Source: Torymus aiolomorphi
Taxonomy: Eukaryota > Arthropoda > Insecta > Hymenoptera > Torymidae
NCBI GenBank assembly: GCA_036365515.1
Contig: CM070875.1
Location: forward strand, 102,381,128-102,445,127
Direction: 5' to 3'
DNA length: 64,000 bases
Of the stretch, positions 39,057-51,783 are shown piece by piece (position 1 is the stretch's first letter; every line of letters begins with the position of its first letter). A program made the translations under genes and the position numbers. Under the pieces are notes generated by a model that saw only the letters and a list, made by a program, of their open reading frames with translations, was not told the DNA's origin and made no database searches.

Positions 39057-39331
39057 ATCTAGAGACATAGAGATAGACGTAGAGACTGCAAAGTAGACAT
39101 GGAGACGTAGAGACGTAGATGCAGAGACAGTGACGCAAAGACAAAGATGTAGAGAGAGATTAGAGACAGAAACGTAGAGAGAGACACGTAAACACAGAGG
39201 CGTAGAAACAGAGATGTGCATACAGATGTGTAGAAACAGAAACGTGGAGACAGAGATGTAGAGACCGAGACATAGAGACAGGGACGTAGAGACAGGAAAG
39301 TAGAGACGAAGACGTAGAGACGGAGACGTAG
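39057..39331. repeat. GA-rich minisatellite, third block
   Basis: GAGACAGAGACGTA-type units between LINE-B and the large foldback element. Confidence 0.9.
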
Positions 39332-40103
39332 CCCTATTGAAAAATATCGCGCGATTAGTCGCGCGATTCATCGCACGACTAATCGCGCGAAGATCATGCC
39401 AGTTTATCGACCATTTTCTGGCGCGATAATCGCGCGAGTTAGCCGAAATTCAACATTAAAAAATAAGTTTTATTTTGACAACTGTGTACGTGCTTGCATA
39501 ATTGACAAACATTATGACTGTGAATGTATCAGTGCGTAACTGCAATTTTAATGTACGTGTGAGTATGTGACTGTATGTATCCCTGTTGAAAATATCCACG
39601 CGGATTTTCATGTGGATAATCCATGTGGATATCCGCGTGGATTGACATGGATTCCACATGGATTCAAATGGATATCATGATGAAAATCCATGTGGATTAT
39701 TGGAAATCCATGTGGATTCTGAGAAACCAATCCGATTTGAAAAATCCACGTGGATTTGTTGGAATCCACGTGGATTCCAACTAATCCACATGGATGTAGA
39801 CAATCCGGCTGAAAAAATTCATATGAGACCCACTTGAATCTCACGTGATTCTCAGGTGAGTCTCATGCCAAATTCTCATGTAAGGCTCATGTGAGTCTCA
39901 TGTTTCCACTAACAATTTTAAATGAATTAATACTATTTTTTATTGTAATTAATTGTTTAAATTAATTTAATCGTTTTAATTTATTTTCTAATATGAAATT
40001 AGAGATGTAAATAAAACTCAATGAAAAAATAAAACAGATGTATATATTTTTAAATGTTTTATTTTATAAAAGTATAAAAATATGTATTTCGGTACAAATA
40101 GTA

Positions 40104-40375
40104 CATTACGATACTATAGTGGCATATAAGTCGCACTTTACGGCACGGCGTGTATACGGCCCGAGCGTAGCGAGTGCGCTTAACGCCCTGCCGTAAAGAA
40201 CGACTTATGACACGAGTATCGTACATTATTTTATAGCACTAACTGTATAAATCCGCCATGTCACGCCTATTCGTGCGATTAGCAGCCCATTTTTCTACAG
40301 TGCAGTATCGCCCGAGCGATAGCGAGGGTGATAAGGACGCTGCAATAATGGACTACTTATGTCACGGAATGCTAT
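40104..40375. mobile_element. 272-bp insertion in the left foldback arm, AATAGTA duplication
   Basis: AATAGTA occurs on both sides (40097-40103; 40376-40382). The opposite foldback arm at about 45015-45030 has the empty site with one copy. Internal inverted repeats: CGATACTATAGTGGCATATA and a mirrored TATGACACGAGTATCG at 40205-40225. A 7-bp duplication indicates a DNA element; the family is unknown. Confidence 0.8.
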
Positions 40376-40789
40376 AATAGTATTTCGCCACCCTGAATAT
40401 GGCCAAATAGAGCGTATGCCCTATTGAAAAAAATCTTGTGATCAATTATATGATTTTTTCCAAAATCCGGGAATATGGTCTGCTTGATATATAACTCAAT
40501 TTATTTATTATTTAGCAGTTTAATACTGCATACAAATGAAGAATAACAGTTTAATGAAACTTTGAACGATAATATATTATCGGGCAAATGTTTCATTAGA
40601 TTGTTAGTATAATTGTTTGAAGGAATTACATTTCAAAAAATAATCAATTTAATTGAAAATATAGAATTAACTTTATTATTATAACAATTGTAATGTACCG
40701 ACACAACTGTAAGTAAATAATAGAGACATGTAACATACCTGCAACATTAGAATAATATTATTGATGATATTTTGCTTAATGTGGAAAAA

Positions 40790-41085
40790 GAAGAAACGAT
40801 GTTCAACGAGCCTCGTGCTCGCGCTCTCGACGCCGACCCGTGATAGCAAATTGACACGAGGCCGGCGCCGAGCGCGCCCACGTGTACTCGATATTAGTAG
40901 ATACCGCAAGACCAGTGACGAAGGCGACGGCGACAGGGCGCGCGAGAAGGCGACGTCTTGGCGATGTTGTCCCCGTTGACAGAACTCAGCTGAAATTTCG
41001 CGTCAAGCCTCATACAACAGAACAAAGTCCAATTAAGTATCTTACAAATTTGTGTCCTGACTGGTCTTGGCGAATTCACATATAG
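40790..41085. other. GC-rich stretch inside foldback arm (mirrored at 44330-44620)
   Basis: An island with arginine-rich frames on both strands, e.g. LGDVVPVDRTQLKFRVKPH (40882-41085). Both arms keep a similar frame with about ten replacements. It is GC-rich in an otherwise AT-rich element, so it may be captured host sequence. No domain recognised, and the frame may be accidental. Confidence 0.3.
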
Positions 41086-42130
41086 TTATAAAAGCACTTC
41101 ACATATGAAAGAGTATTGACATATGGATGGCTTTACTATAGTTTATAAATTTTAATCGATTTTTAAATAAATTGTTTGTATATTCATTATTTTATTTCAT
41201 ATAATTGAGGTTTTTTATCCACCACTCACTGTTATAGTGTAATATACATTTTAAAATATTTTAAATTATACATTTATTCATTTTGTTATTTTGTTATAGG
41301 CATATCTTCTTTGAGATCCACAATTCAGTTGTTCATTGATAGATTTAAGACTTGGGTGGCTTTAGCGTAAGAAATATATTTGGACACAATGAACTAAATA
41401 ATATTGTAGATCTCTTATACAAGAGGACCAAAATCAACTTTAATCATGTGCAAACTGTAGCTAAAGAGACCAAGTACCTATAAGCGTACAAAATTTTCTA
41501 ATTACATGGAATATATTATATATTCATAGGTAGTGCCTTTAGTTACAACTTTTATTAGTCGATAAGTCACTTATGGGCTGGGTGACTTTATCGCAGGAAA
41601 TATTGGGATCATATGGACAAAATACCTTGATCATATTTGACTATAACAGTTATGACATGTACGTATTACTTTTACAAATAAAATTTTTATTTAACATGAC
41701 ATTTTTACAAAATCATACTTACATTTTCTTTTATTTTAAAATAATGTTTTAATAAAATACTTCACCATTATGGTCACAAAGAATCATATCACATATGATG
41801 CCATTAGGTCCATCGGGTTCAAATATATCCAGCGGTAAAGTTACTCATCCTATATTAAGTACTTATAAATGTGGATTTTTATAATCAATTATGGTATTAA
41901 TTTATTTATAGTAGGACTAGTTCTATGTATAAATGAATAATGTGAAAGAGTTTAAATTATACGAAGACTCATATTAAATAGTATTGACATGTGCGTAGCT
42001 TGGACCGTACTTTCTTTAATGTTATATTTATGCTTATTCGCAAGTATTTTATATATCACTCTATACAATTTCCAATAAAAGAAGAACCCATACATTATTG
42101 CTAAATGATACTTGATCATTAAAATATATT

Positions 42131-42710
42131 GTTTTACAGCTTGTTTATTAAATGCAGCAATACATTAAAAACAATATTATATTCATAACATATAGCCTTT
42201 TACTAACTGTAAGCTCTATTTTAATGATTAAATAGCATTTAGGAATAATGTATTGGAGACAGGACAGAATCAAAAATAAATGAAAGACTAAGGCCTTACC
42301 TAGATATAAATGTGAAGAACATAATAAGCGCGAAGATGACAACTAGACTTAACCTATAGGCAACGTCTGCAAGAAACTCGGCATGGCGTCAGAGATGACA
42401 GCATGGACAGTAGCAGGTCTTCTCTGACAGTGTTATCTCTGAGGTCATGCTGAGTTTCTCGCAGATGTTGCCTCTGGTTGCCTGTAGGTTAAGTCTAGCC
42501 ATCACCTTCACGCTTATTATGTTATCCAGGTTTATATCTAGGTAAGGCCTTAAACTTTCATGTATTTTTGATTCTGTCCTGTCTCCAATACATTATTGCT
42601 AAATGCTATTTAATCATTAAAATAGAGCTTACAGTTAGTAAAAGACTATATGTTATGAATATAATATTGTTTTTAATGTATTGCTGCATTTAATAAACAA
42701 GCTTTAAAAC
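42131..42710. mobile_element. 580-bp palindromic element with 8-bp duplication
   Basis: Left end GTTTTACAGCTTGTTTATTA is matched in reverse complement at 42691-42710. The arms are near-perfect up to the centre (~42400). AATATATT flanks both sides (42123-42130; 42711-42718). An 8-bp duplication is typical of hAT-type transposition, but the ends are not the usual CAGNG. It lies near the apex of the 6.4-kb foldback. Confidence 0.8.
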
Positions 42711-42758
42711 AATATATTTTAATTAAATTGAAGATTTTTTCACCCTCCATGGTTTTAT

Positions 42759-43265
42759 TGTAGAAATTATGCTTTTCTCGATCAGGCGGGGGTAATATAC
42801 GAAATAAAACAAGTTTATTTCTTAAGTATTATGAGCAACGTTACGTTGACTAATCCGTCAACCTCTTCCGGTACTAAGGAAATCCAAATGCTAACGAACT
42901 GGTGTTATTGTTTTTGTTCCACTTGTATACACGTCTTAGCTGTGTATATAAGCGCGAATTTATATGTCTATTTCGTCGCATTTCCGATAAGTTAAAAATT
43001 CGGCGTAATAATGTCGTCCGTTTTGACTTGTTAACATGGGTTAACATATAACAAAAACTGTTAAGAGGTATTGTTGCGTTTGTTTTCTGTATACAAATTA
43101 TCATTGTCTATATATATATATTATAACTTTTTTAACAATAAAAATTTTTTAGCCTGAAGAGGTTGACGGATTAGTCAACGAAACGTTGCTCATAATACTT
43201 AAGAAATAAACTTGTTTTATTTCGTATATTACCCCCGCCTGATCGAGAAAAGCATAATTTCTACA
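42759..43265 (+). mobile_element. PLE-4, Penelope terminal-repeat remnant with inverted arms
   Basis: Inverted arms of ~115 bp (42759-42875; 43150-43265) start TGTAGAAATTATGC and hold a hammerhead-like motif. Between them the sequence TATATAAGCGCGAATTTATA matches the same position in the PLE-2 arm (TATATAAGCGTGAATTT). No coding part is left. It forms the apex of the foldback at 39332-45761. Confidence 0.65.
43151..43190 (+). ncRNA. Hammerhead-ribozyme-like motif, PLE-4
   Basis: AGC (helix I); core CTGAAGAG, matching CUGANGA; helix II GTTGAC pairing GTCAAC (43162-43167, 43174-43179); GAAA (43180-43183); ACGT; T; then GCT pairing AGC. The inverted copy near 42815-42875 has lost the core (GAAA to GTAA). 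Confidence 0.5.
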
Positions 43266-45761
43266 ATATATTTTAATGATCAAGTATCATTTAGCAATAA
43301 TGTATGGGTTTCTTCTTTTATTGGAAATTGTATAGAGTTATATATAAAATACTTGCGAATAAGCATAAATATAACATTAAAGAAAGTACAGTCCAAGCTA
43401 CGCACATGTCAATACTATTTGATATGAGTCATCGTATAATTTAAACTCTTTCACAATATTCATTTATACATAGAACTAGTCCTAATATAAATAAATTAAT
43501 ACCATAATTGATTATAAAAATCCACATTTATAAGTACTTAATATAGGATGAGTGACTTTACCGCTGGATATATTTGAACCCGATGGACCTAATGACATCA
43601 TACGTGATATGATTCTTTGTGACCATAATGGTGAAGTATTTTATTAAAACATTATTTTAAAATAAAATAAAATGTAAGTATGATTTTGTAAAAATGTCAT
43701 GTTAAATAAAAATTTTATTTGTAAAAGTAATACGTACATGTCATAACTGTTATAGTCAAATATGATCAAGGAATTTTGTCCATATGATCCCAATATTTCC
43801 TGCGATAAAGTCACCCAGCCCATAAGTGACTTATCGACTAATAAAAGTTGTAACTAAAGGCACTACCTATGAGTATATAGAATATTCTATGTAATTAGAA
43901 AATGTTGTATGCTTATAGGTACTTGGTCTCTTTAGCTACAGTTTGCACATGATTAAAGTTGATTTTGGTCCTCTTGTATAAGAGATCTACAATATTATTT
44001 AGTTCATTGGATCCAAATATATTTCTTACGCTAAAGCCACCCAAGTCTTAAATCTATCAACGAACAACTGAATTGTGGATCTCAAAGAAGATATGCTTAT
44101 AACAAAATAACAAAATGAATAAATATATAATTTAAAATATTTTAAAACGTATATTACACTATAACAGTGAGTGGTGGACAAAAAACCTCAATTACATGAA
44201 ATAAAATAATGAATGTACAAACAATTTATTTAAAAATCGATTAAAATTTATAAACTATAGTAAAGCCATCCACATGACAATACTCTTTCATATGTGAAGT
44301 GCTTTTATAACTATATCTGAATTCGCCAAGACCAGTCAGGACACAAATTTGTAAGATACTTAATTGGACTTTGTTCTGTTATATGAGGCTTGACGCGAAA
44401 TTTCAGCTGAGTTCTATCAACGGGGACAACATCGCCAAGACGTCGCCTCCTCGTGCGCCCTATCGCCGTCGCCATCGTGACTGTACTTGCGGTATCTACT
44501 AATATCGAGTACACGTGGGCGCGCTCGGCGCCGGCCTCGTGTGAATTTGCTATCACGGGTCGGCGTCGAGAACGCGAGCACGAGGCTCGTTGAACATCGT
44601 TTCTTCTTTTGCCACATTAAGCAAAATATCATCAATAACATTATTCTAATGTTGCAAGTATGTTACATGTCTCTATTATTTACTTACAGTTGTGTCGGTA
44701 CATTGCAATTGTTATAATAATAAAGTTAATTCTATATTTTCAATTAAATTGATTATTTTTTAAAATGTAATACTTGCAAATAATTATACTAACATTCTAA
44801 TGAAACATTTGCACGATAATATATTATCGTTCAAAGTTTCATTAAACTGTTATTCTTCATTTAGAAGCAGTATTAAACTGCTAAGTAATAAATAAATTGA
44901 GTTTACATCAAGCTGAGTATATTCCCGGATTTTGGAAAAAATCATGTAATTGATCACAAGATTATTTTCAATAGGGCATACGCTCTATTTGACCATATTC
45001 AGGGTGGCGAAAATACTATTTGTACCGAAATACATATTTTTATACTTTTATAAAATAAAACATTAAAAAATATATACATCTGTTTTATTTTTTCATTGAG
45101 TTTTATTTAAATCTCTAATTTCATATTAGAAAATAAATTAAAACGATTAAATTAATTTAAACAATTAATTACAATAAAAAATAGTATTAATTCATTTAAA
45201 ATTGTTAGTGGAAACATGAGACACACGTGAGACTCAGATGAGAATTTGGCATGAGACTCACCTGAGAATCACGTGAGATTCAAGTGAGTCTCATATGAAT
45301 TTTTTCAGTCGGATTGTCTACATCCATGTGGATTAGTTGGAATCCACGTGGATTCCAACAAATCTACGTGGATTTTTCAAATCGGGTTCGTTTCTCAGAA
45401 TCCACATGGATTTCAAATAATCCACATGGATTTTCATCATGATATCCGCGTGGATGATCCACGCGGATATCCATTTGAATCCATGTGGAATCCATGTCAA
45501 TCCACGTGGATATTTTCGAGAGGGATACATACAGTCACATACTCACACGTACATTAAAACTGCAGTTTATACGCACTGATACATTTAGTCATAATGTTTG
45601 TCAATGATGCAAGCACATACACAGTTGTGAAAATAAAACTTATTTTTTAATGTTGAATTTCGGCTAACTCACGCGATTATCGCGCCAGAAAATGGTCGAT
45701 AAACTGGCACGATCTTCGCGCGATTAATCGCACGATAATCGTGCGATATTTTTCAATAGGG

Positions 45762-45932
45762 AGAGACAGAGATGTAGAGACAGAGACGTAAAGACAGAGA
45801 CATAGAGAGAGATTAGAGACAGAAACGTAGAAACTGGGATGTAGAGATAGAGACGTAGGGTTAGCCACGACACGGAGGCGTAGACACAGAGGCTTAGAGA
45901 CGGTGACGTACAGACAAAGGCGTAGAGACTGA
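45762..45932. repeat. GA-rich minisatellite, fourth block
   Basis: GAGACAGAGATGTA-type units between the foldback and DDE-2. It ends in TGA, the target duplication of DDE-2. Confidence 0.9.
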
Positions 45933-46590
45933 CAAGGAAGGTACCCCAAGTGTAAGTCGCCGATTTGGACGATATTGCAATATGTTGTAGTACATTAAAA
46001 AATAAGAGACACATACTTTTTTTTATGTGCTGATAGACACTTTACGGGGGTCAAATCTACCTCTAAAGTTCACCCTCAAAAACAGTTTTTTTCAAATATT
46101 TCAAAAACGAATAAAGCTAGTTTAATGAAACCGACGCCAAAAGTTGTAGAATAAAAAAGCCTTCAAAACAGCATTACTTTCAATTTTAAGGGTAGCAACC
46201 CCTATTTTTTTCAAGAAAACTAAGCTTTTCTCATCAATTTTTAGCTATAAAAATTACAATAAATTATATATCGCCTCAAAACAGATTTCATTTAAAAGAA
46301 AATTAAAAAATAAAGTTGACCTGTCCCGTGTTTTTAACCAAAATTATTTTTTAGGGGTAACTACCCCTTATTTTTATTTTGTTCATTATTTCAGAAATAA
46401 ATAAAGATACCTTAATAAAACTATCGCTAAAAATCTTAAAATTAAGAAGGCCATAAATCTGCACAACTTTCAATTTTAAGGGTAGCAACCCCTATTTTTT
46501 TTAAAAGAAATTAAGTTTTTTATCAATTTTCAGCTATAAAAATTACAATAAATATATCTCTTTAAAAACCATTCCATTGAAAAGATTGAC
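45933..46590 (+). repeat. DDE-2 left inverted arm
   Basis: Contains TTACGGGGGTCAAATCTACC then TAAAGTTCACCCTCAAAAAC, the block shared with the DDE-1 and DDE-3 arms, and two ~330-bp subunits. Mirrored at about 50260-51101, where a third, partial subunit is present. Confidence 0.85.
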
Positions 46591-48263
46591 CATAAAATTT
46601 TGACCAATAACACAGACAAACGCTACGTAATTTTAGCGCTTTCGGGCAATACGAAATACTAATTTATCATTAATTTTGCAAAATTAGTTTGGTTAAACTA
46701 CTTGTTTAAACGGATTATTGTAAAGCTTTTTCGAAAAACTAATTTTGACTTGAATTCCACAAGAAAAGTAACATGTTTATTTAAACTTTTATATGTTGTA
46801 GTGAACCAAAAAACGAAAAATATTTATATTTTTTATCTGTGAATAATACATTTTAAAGGGGTGCAAATCATCCCCGGAAGTTCATTATGTTCTTACTTCT
46901 CTTTATTATATTTTATGTATTATTATAAATACTTCGTCAAAGGCAATCGTACCGTTTTGATGCGTGATAAATAAAGCATTAAAAAAAATTAATGTGTGTG
47001 TGCGTGTGTGTACGTGGATGTAAGTGATTTTTATGCAGTAAATAAGAGTAATCGCTGATTGTGAATGAGAAAATAATATGTTATTTTTATGTTATTATGA
47101 GGCGGATATTTATAGATTGGTGATTCAACTCGTAGTTTCATATATTGCTGGCAAACATTGTATTTATAAATCGGTAGAGTTCCAGTCGTGCAGTGTTGTT
47201 TTGTGAAAGTGGTTATTTCTACAATATTGTGGCTGTAATATTGCATCAATTCATTTTTTTTTAATGTCAGCAGCACTACAAAACTACAGGTAAATGTCTA
47301 TTTATATATCAGATCTAATGCATTAATTGTAAGAATTTCGTATCTGTCTATAGGCTTTAATAAAATTATAATAGCTTTTCAAAATTATATTTTGCGTTAT
47401 TTTTAATGAACATATTAGAAAGTATGCAATTTCGTACATTGTTACATTTTTTGGAGATACATTTGACGTTATAGAGCACAAATAGTTTAAATTGACTTTT
47501 CTTTAATTTTAAAGATTTAAAAAATCCTGATTTATAAGTGCATAAAGTATTTTTAATATTTTTACGAAAATTAAAAAATGTATCAAAATATACTTTATTA
47601 TGTATACTGTATTGTTTACTTTCTGGTATTAACAAAATTATAGACTCCTGATTCAATTTTTAGCCAAAATTGTATACGGTTCCTTTACTATTAGATGTTT
47701 TACAAATAATAAATTTTACATACAAATAATAATTTTAAATAACTAAATCTTAATTTTAATAAATCTAAATTAACAGGCATTGTGCAATACATCTTATCGA
47801 TTACTGTTTACAAATTTAAAAAAAACTCGAGGTTACCTTCTTTTCATTTTAATCAAGCGCTTTAGTAAAGAAATATACAGATACGATATTCTTAATAGAT
47901 TCTTAACAGGATGGCCCAAAGTATAAATATTTGTTTTATTTGTATGTGTCGCCTTTTTAAATGCAACATTATTATCTTGTGAAAATATGGTATTTTTTTA
48001 ATATTTAAACAAATATTTCCCGGTAAAAAGACATTGGTCGCATGATGGCGTACATCAGTAAAAACATACAACGTACAACGTACAAAGCTTCCTCATTGAG
48101 AAATAGCTATGTTCTCGCAACATAGTAATGTAACGTTTAGAGGGGTGACGCATACAAATTAAAAAAATGTTTTTATTTTCAGCATTCTATATATGTGTGT
48201 TGTAAAGATACTATTTCTGTATGCAATTATTCTTATAAATGTTTGATTATTTTAGCACTCAAA
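46591..48263. other. DDE-2 interior before the transposase
   Basis: AT-rich with short open frames (e.g. minus-strand 96 codons at 47656-47366) that resemble nothing known. A (GT)n tract lies near 46993. No second gene is supported. Confidence 0.45.
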
Positions 48264-49952
48264 ATGAAAATTAATCCTCTGAATGTTATTAATTTGCTGC
48301 TTGCCTATTTCCAAACACTTGATATTGAAGATAGCCCTTATAATATTAAAGAAATAGAAATAAAAGACCATTTCCAAATCATACTGTTAGATTTAATGGA
48401 ATCGTCTAATAGCATAGATTTTATAATGGAAAAATCGTTGGATTTTCAAGAAGAATATAAAGAAACAGATGCACGTATTGTGGAAGATGTTGATTTACAT
48501 ACACTTCCTTACTATCCTGAATTACCTACGGATCAATGTACGAGACATGAAGAACCATTGAGTTTTGAATACAAAAAAAGGGCTGTAGAATATTGGAGAA
48601 GTAGAAAAACAAAAAAGAATTTATCGCTTAAAACAGTTCAAAATAGATTCAGGAAAGTCAGTTCTGAAACACAGTTACATCGCTGGGCTCACCAAATCAA
48701 TCAAGGTGGAACTTACCAAGAAAAAATTGCAAGAATTTGCGATTTCACACTAGAAAATTTTAAAGCTGCTACTGAAGCTGGATTAATAATTCATGACAAC
48801 GATTTAAGAAGATGGGCTCTACAAGCACGAAAATTAATCGGAAATGAGGACGTAAGATTTACAGCTTCAAAACATTGGCTTTCAAAATTTAAAAACACCC
48901 ATAGAATTGTTTCTCGAAAAATTAATAAATTTATCACAAAAAAAGTATAGAAAATAGAAATGATTTGCATAAAAAAGAAGTAGAATTCGTAACAGAAGTC
49001 AAACAATTGATTAATCAAATAGGCGCTGACAATACATATAATTCAGACCAGTCTGGTTTTCAGTTGGAAATGCATTCTGGTCGATCTCTTGCTTTTGAAG
49101 GAGAAAAGAAATTACAGTGCCTTGTACAGTCGGTCACATCAACAACTCATAGCTATACTGTACAGCCGACAATTTCAGCCACAGGAAAGTTACTATCACC
49201 ATTATTTTTTAGTATTAAAGGAACGAAGCGGAGAATTTGGACCAATTGTCTCACAAAATTTGTTTGTGCCTACAAACGTATATGTTACATCCTCGACATC
49301 TGGAAAACTTAATTCAGGTAAAATCAAGTTCTATTAATTTCTAAAAATAAAACGTTAATTATTTCGGAAGACACATTTAAATAAAATCAAAATTTGTAGA
49401 ACTCTTTAAGGCGTGGTTAGAAGAGGTATATTTTCCTCAAGTTGGACCTAGAAGCATGCTGCTAATTGATTCGTGGAGTGATCATTGTCCAACGATTGTA
49501 CAGAAAGTTACGCCACACGATAAAACACTACATCTCAAAATGATACCTACAGGAACGACTGGAAACATACAGCCGTTAGATGTATATGGATTTCGCACAT
49601 GGAAGAACTATGTTAAACATTTTTCAGACCATGTTTTGCTCATAGACGAAGACTTAAATTTACATTTGAGAAATAATATAATTAAATTACATCTTTGGTT
49701 CATAACCAATTTTCATCTCCACGATATGAAAATCTATTTAAATATTCGTGGTATAAAAGTGGGTATCTTGTGAATCGACCAGGAGATTTCGATGACCCCG
49801 TAAGTTTCAGTTTCGGAGATTCCTGTGCAATGCATTGTGAGATCAATGGTTGTAATAATGTTGCAATTGTTAGATGTTCGTGGTGTAAAAAATCTTTATG
49901 CTTAAAACACTTTTTTAAAGAATATCATTATTGTACAACTTACAATCCATAA
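48264..49952 (+). pseudogene. DDE-2 transposase (DD36D) with an 80-bp GT-AG intron
   Basis: Start MKINPLNVINLLLAYFQTL aligns with the DDE-3 start (MAINPLVVISLL). Then FEYKKRAVEYWRSRKT, VSRKINKFITKK, NSDQSGFQLEMHSGRSL (first Asp), SVTSTTHSYTVQPT, LIDSWSDHC (second), IQPLDVYGFRTWKNY (third, DD36D), and a Cys/His tail CNNVAIVRCSWCKKSLCLKH. Three 1-nt indels: A run near 48935, T run near 49207, and near 49695. A canonical intron (49320-49399, GT...TTGTAG) splits GKLNS-ELFKAW; without it the reading matches DDE-3, which lacks the intron. Likely inactive. Confidence 0.87.
49320..49399 (+). other. Copy-specific intron in DDE-2 transposase
   Basis: The 80-bp AT-rich insert begins GTAAAATC and ends AAATTTGTAG. 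Removing it joins TCA-G to AA-CTC and restores the family sequence GKL-S-ELF. Homologous positions in DDE-1 and DDE-3 have no insert. Confidence 0.8.
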
Positions 49953-50259
49953 TGCCTCGAGCTATTCGACAAACAATTACTTTTTTGAGAATACTTTAAA
50001 TTTTTTTTAGTAATAGTAATAATAAAACTTGTGTTGTTAAAACAAAAACCATGTTTACATTAGTTATCATTTCATTTTGTATTTTTCTGCAACACGTAAC
50101 TTTAATTTTTATTATTTTTTTGAAAAAAAATTAATCTCATTAAATTTTGATTATTTACGCAATTTTTTCAGAAAAAAATAATAAACACATTTACCCTCCC
50201 TGCTAGAAAAAGTTAGTAGAAGTCGATAAAAATCGATAAGTTTCACCATTGAAGTCAAT

Positions 50260-51101
50260 AAAGTCTCTTAATTTCCTTAAAAAGAGAAAAATAGGGGTTC
50301 CTACCCTTAAAATTGAAAGTGATACAGATTTGTGGCCTTTTTAATTTTAAGATTTTTAGCGTTAGTTTTATTAAGGTAGTTACCCCCTAAAAAATAATTT
50401 TGGTTAAAACCACGGGACAGGTCAACTTTATTTTTTTAATTTTCTTTTAAATGGAGTCAGTTTTAAGGCGATATATAATTTATTATAATTTTTATAGCTG
50501 AAAATTGATGAAAAAAGCTTAGTTTTCTTGAAAAAAAAATAGGGGTTGCTACCCTTAAAATTGAAAATAATGCTGTTTTGAAGCCTTTCTTATTTAAAAT
50601 TTTTAGCGTTGGTTTTATTAAGGTATATTTATTTATTTCTGAAATAATGAACAAAAAATAAATAAGGGGTAGTTACCCCTAAAAAATAATTTTGGCCAAA
50701 ACCACGAGACAGATCAACTTTATTTTTTAATTTTCTTTTAAATGGAATCAGTTTTGAGACGATATATAATTTATTGTAATTTTTATAGCTGAAAATTGAT
50801 GAGAAAAGCTTAGTTTTCTTGAAAAAAAATAGGCGTTGCTACCCTTAAAATTGAAAGTAATGCTGTTTTGAAGGCTTTTTTATTCTACAACTTTTGGCGT
50901 CGGTTTCATTAAACTAGCTTTATTCGTTTTTGAAATATTTGAAAAAAACTGTTTTTGAGGGTGAACTTTAGAGGTAGATTTGACCCCCGTAAAGTGTCTA
51001 TCAGCACATAAAAAAAAGTATGTGTCTCTTATTTTTTAATTTACTACAACATATTGCAATATCGTCCAAATCGGCGACTTACACTTGGGGTACCTTCCTT
51101 G
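50260..51101 (-). repeat. DDE-2 right inverted arm
   Basis: Reverse complement of the left arm. Subunits ending AGCTGAAAATTGATGA recur at about 50500 and 50795. Ends GTACCTTCCTTG before the TGA duplication. Confidence 0.85.
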
Positions 51102-51280
51102 TGAGACGTAGAGTGGGAAACGTAGAGACGGAGTCGGAGAAACAGACAGAAACGTAGAGACAGAGTCAGAGAGACAGAATCGCAGAGACTGGTGCATAGA
51201 GGCAGAGATGTAGAGAGAGATGTAGAGACAGAGACGTGGATACAGACACGTACAGACGGAGATGTAGATAGAGGCCGAAA
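51102..51280. repeat. GA-rich minisatellite, last block
   Basis: GAGACGTAGAG units continue after DDE-2, then stop at about 51280. Confidence 0.9.
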
Positions 51281-51771
51281 AACTATTTTCACCATACCCT
51301 AGCCAAAAGTACCACTTTCACCCCCAGCTCAAAGATGCGAATGTGGTATTTTCGACACATGGATGTTGAAAAATAGTATACGCACCACGGGAGGAAAATT
51401 GGTAAGTTTTTTCCCGAAGGTGCGTAATATACTATTCCTTAGGTATTATTACTACTTATTATGACTATTTATTAAAGTACATGCTTCATTGAAAAATGAT
51501 ATTTCTTTGAAAAAATAGAAACCTACACTAAAGGACCCCGCACAGAATGTATGGGAAGAAATCATCCGGTCAAATTGAACGTAACTTTGGAAAAAGATAG
51601 ATCTTGAGGTTCTGAAGAAATCTATCTTTTTCGTTCAATTTGACCGGATGATTTTATCCCATACATTGCGTGCGGGTCCTTTAATATATTACACTCTAGA
51701 TTAAATTAAATAGATTTTCAAAATTCTAATTGGGGATTGACGAGCGAAGCGAATAGGGGGGTACCACCTAG
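51281..51771 (+). mobile_element. Helitron 3'-end fragment
   Basis: The right end GACGAGCGAAGCGAATAGGG followed by GGGTACCACCTAG and a TA tract matches the end at 16075-16110. CTAG at 51768-51771 followed by T is the classic Helitron 3' terminus. Upstream an inverted repeat (AATAGTATACGCACC and GGTGCGTAATATACTATT, 51370-51436) and an inserted MITE (51529-51685) are present. No coding sequence; left border unknown. Confidence 0.6.
51529..51685. mobile_element. MITE, AAAGGACCCCGCACA family, copy 2
   Basis: Same ends as 4040-4201: AAGGACCCCGCACAGAATGT and inverse at 51685 (one base shorter). The arms contain ATCATCCGGTCAAATT; the loop carries AAAGATAGATCTTGAGG as in copy 1. Confidence 0.85.
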
Positions 51772-51783
51772 TATATATATGAG

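Larger units (their letters stand above)
39332..45761. mobile_element. 6.4-kb foldback (giant palindrome), CCCTATTGAAAAA ends
   Basis: Starts CCCTATTGAAAAATATCGCG and ends with its inverse at 45761. Arms: 39332-42130 and 43266-45761. Next to the ends are ATCGCGCGATT palindromes, then an array of AATCCACGTGGATT-type units (39585-39800; 45310-45510) and GAGACTCA-GTGAG units. Left-arm excess over the right is explained by a 272-bp insertion (40104-40375). No transposase is encoded. Foldback elements with repeated subterminal motifs are known in animals; the superfamily is not clear. Flanks are minisatellite, with AG as a possible short duplication. Confidence 0.85.
45933..51101 (+). mobile_element. 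DDE-2, long-TIR transposon with TGA target duplication
   Basis: Begins CAAGGAAGGTACCCCAAGTG and ends with its reverse complement at 51101. TGA flanks both sides (45930-45932; 51102-51104) within the GA minisatellite. Arms of about 640 to 840 bp, each with two tandem subunits around GGGTAGCAACCCCTATTTTT, enclose a transposase at 48264-49952. Terminal bases and duplication agree with DDE-1 and DDE-3 (TCA and TGA are the same on opposite strands). Confidence 0.92.
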
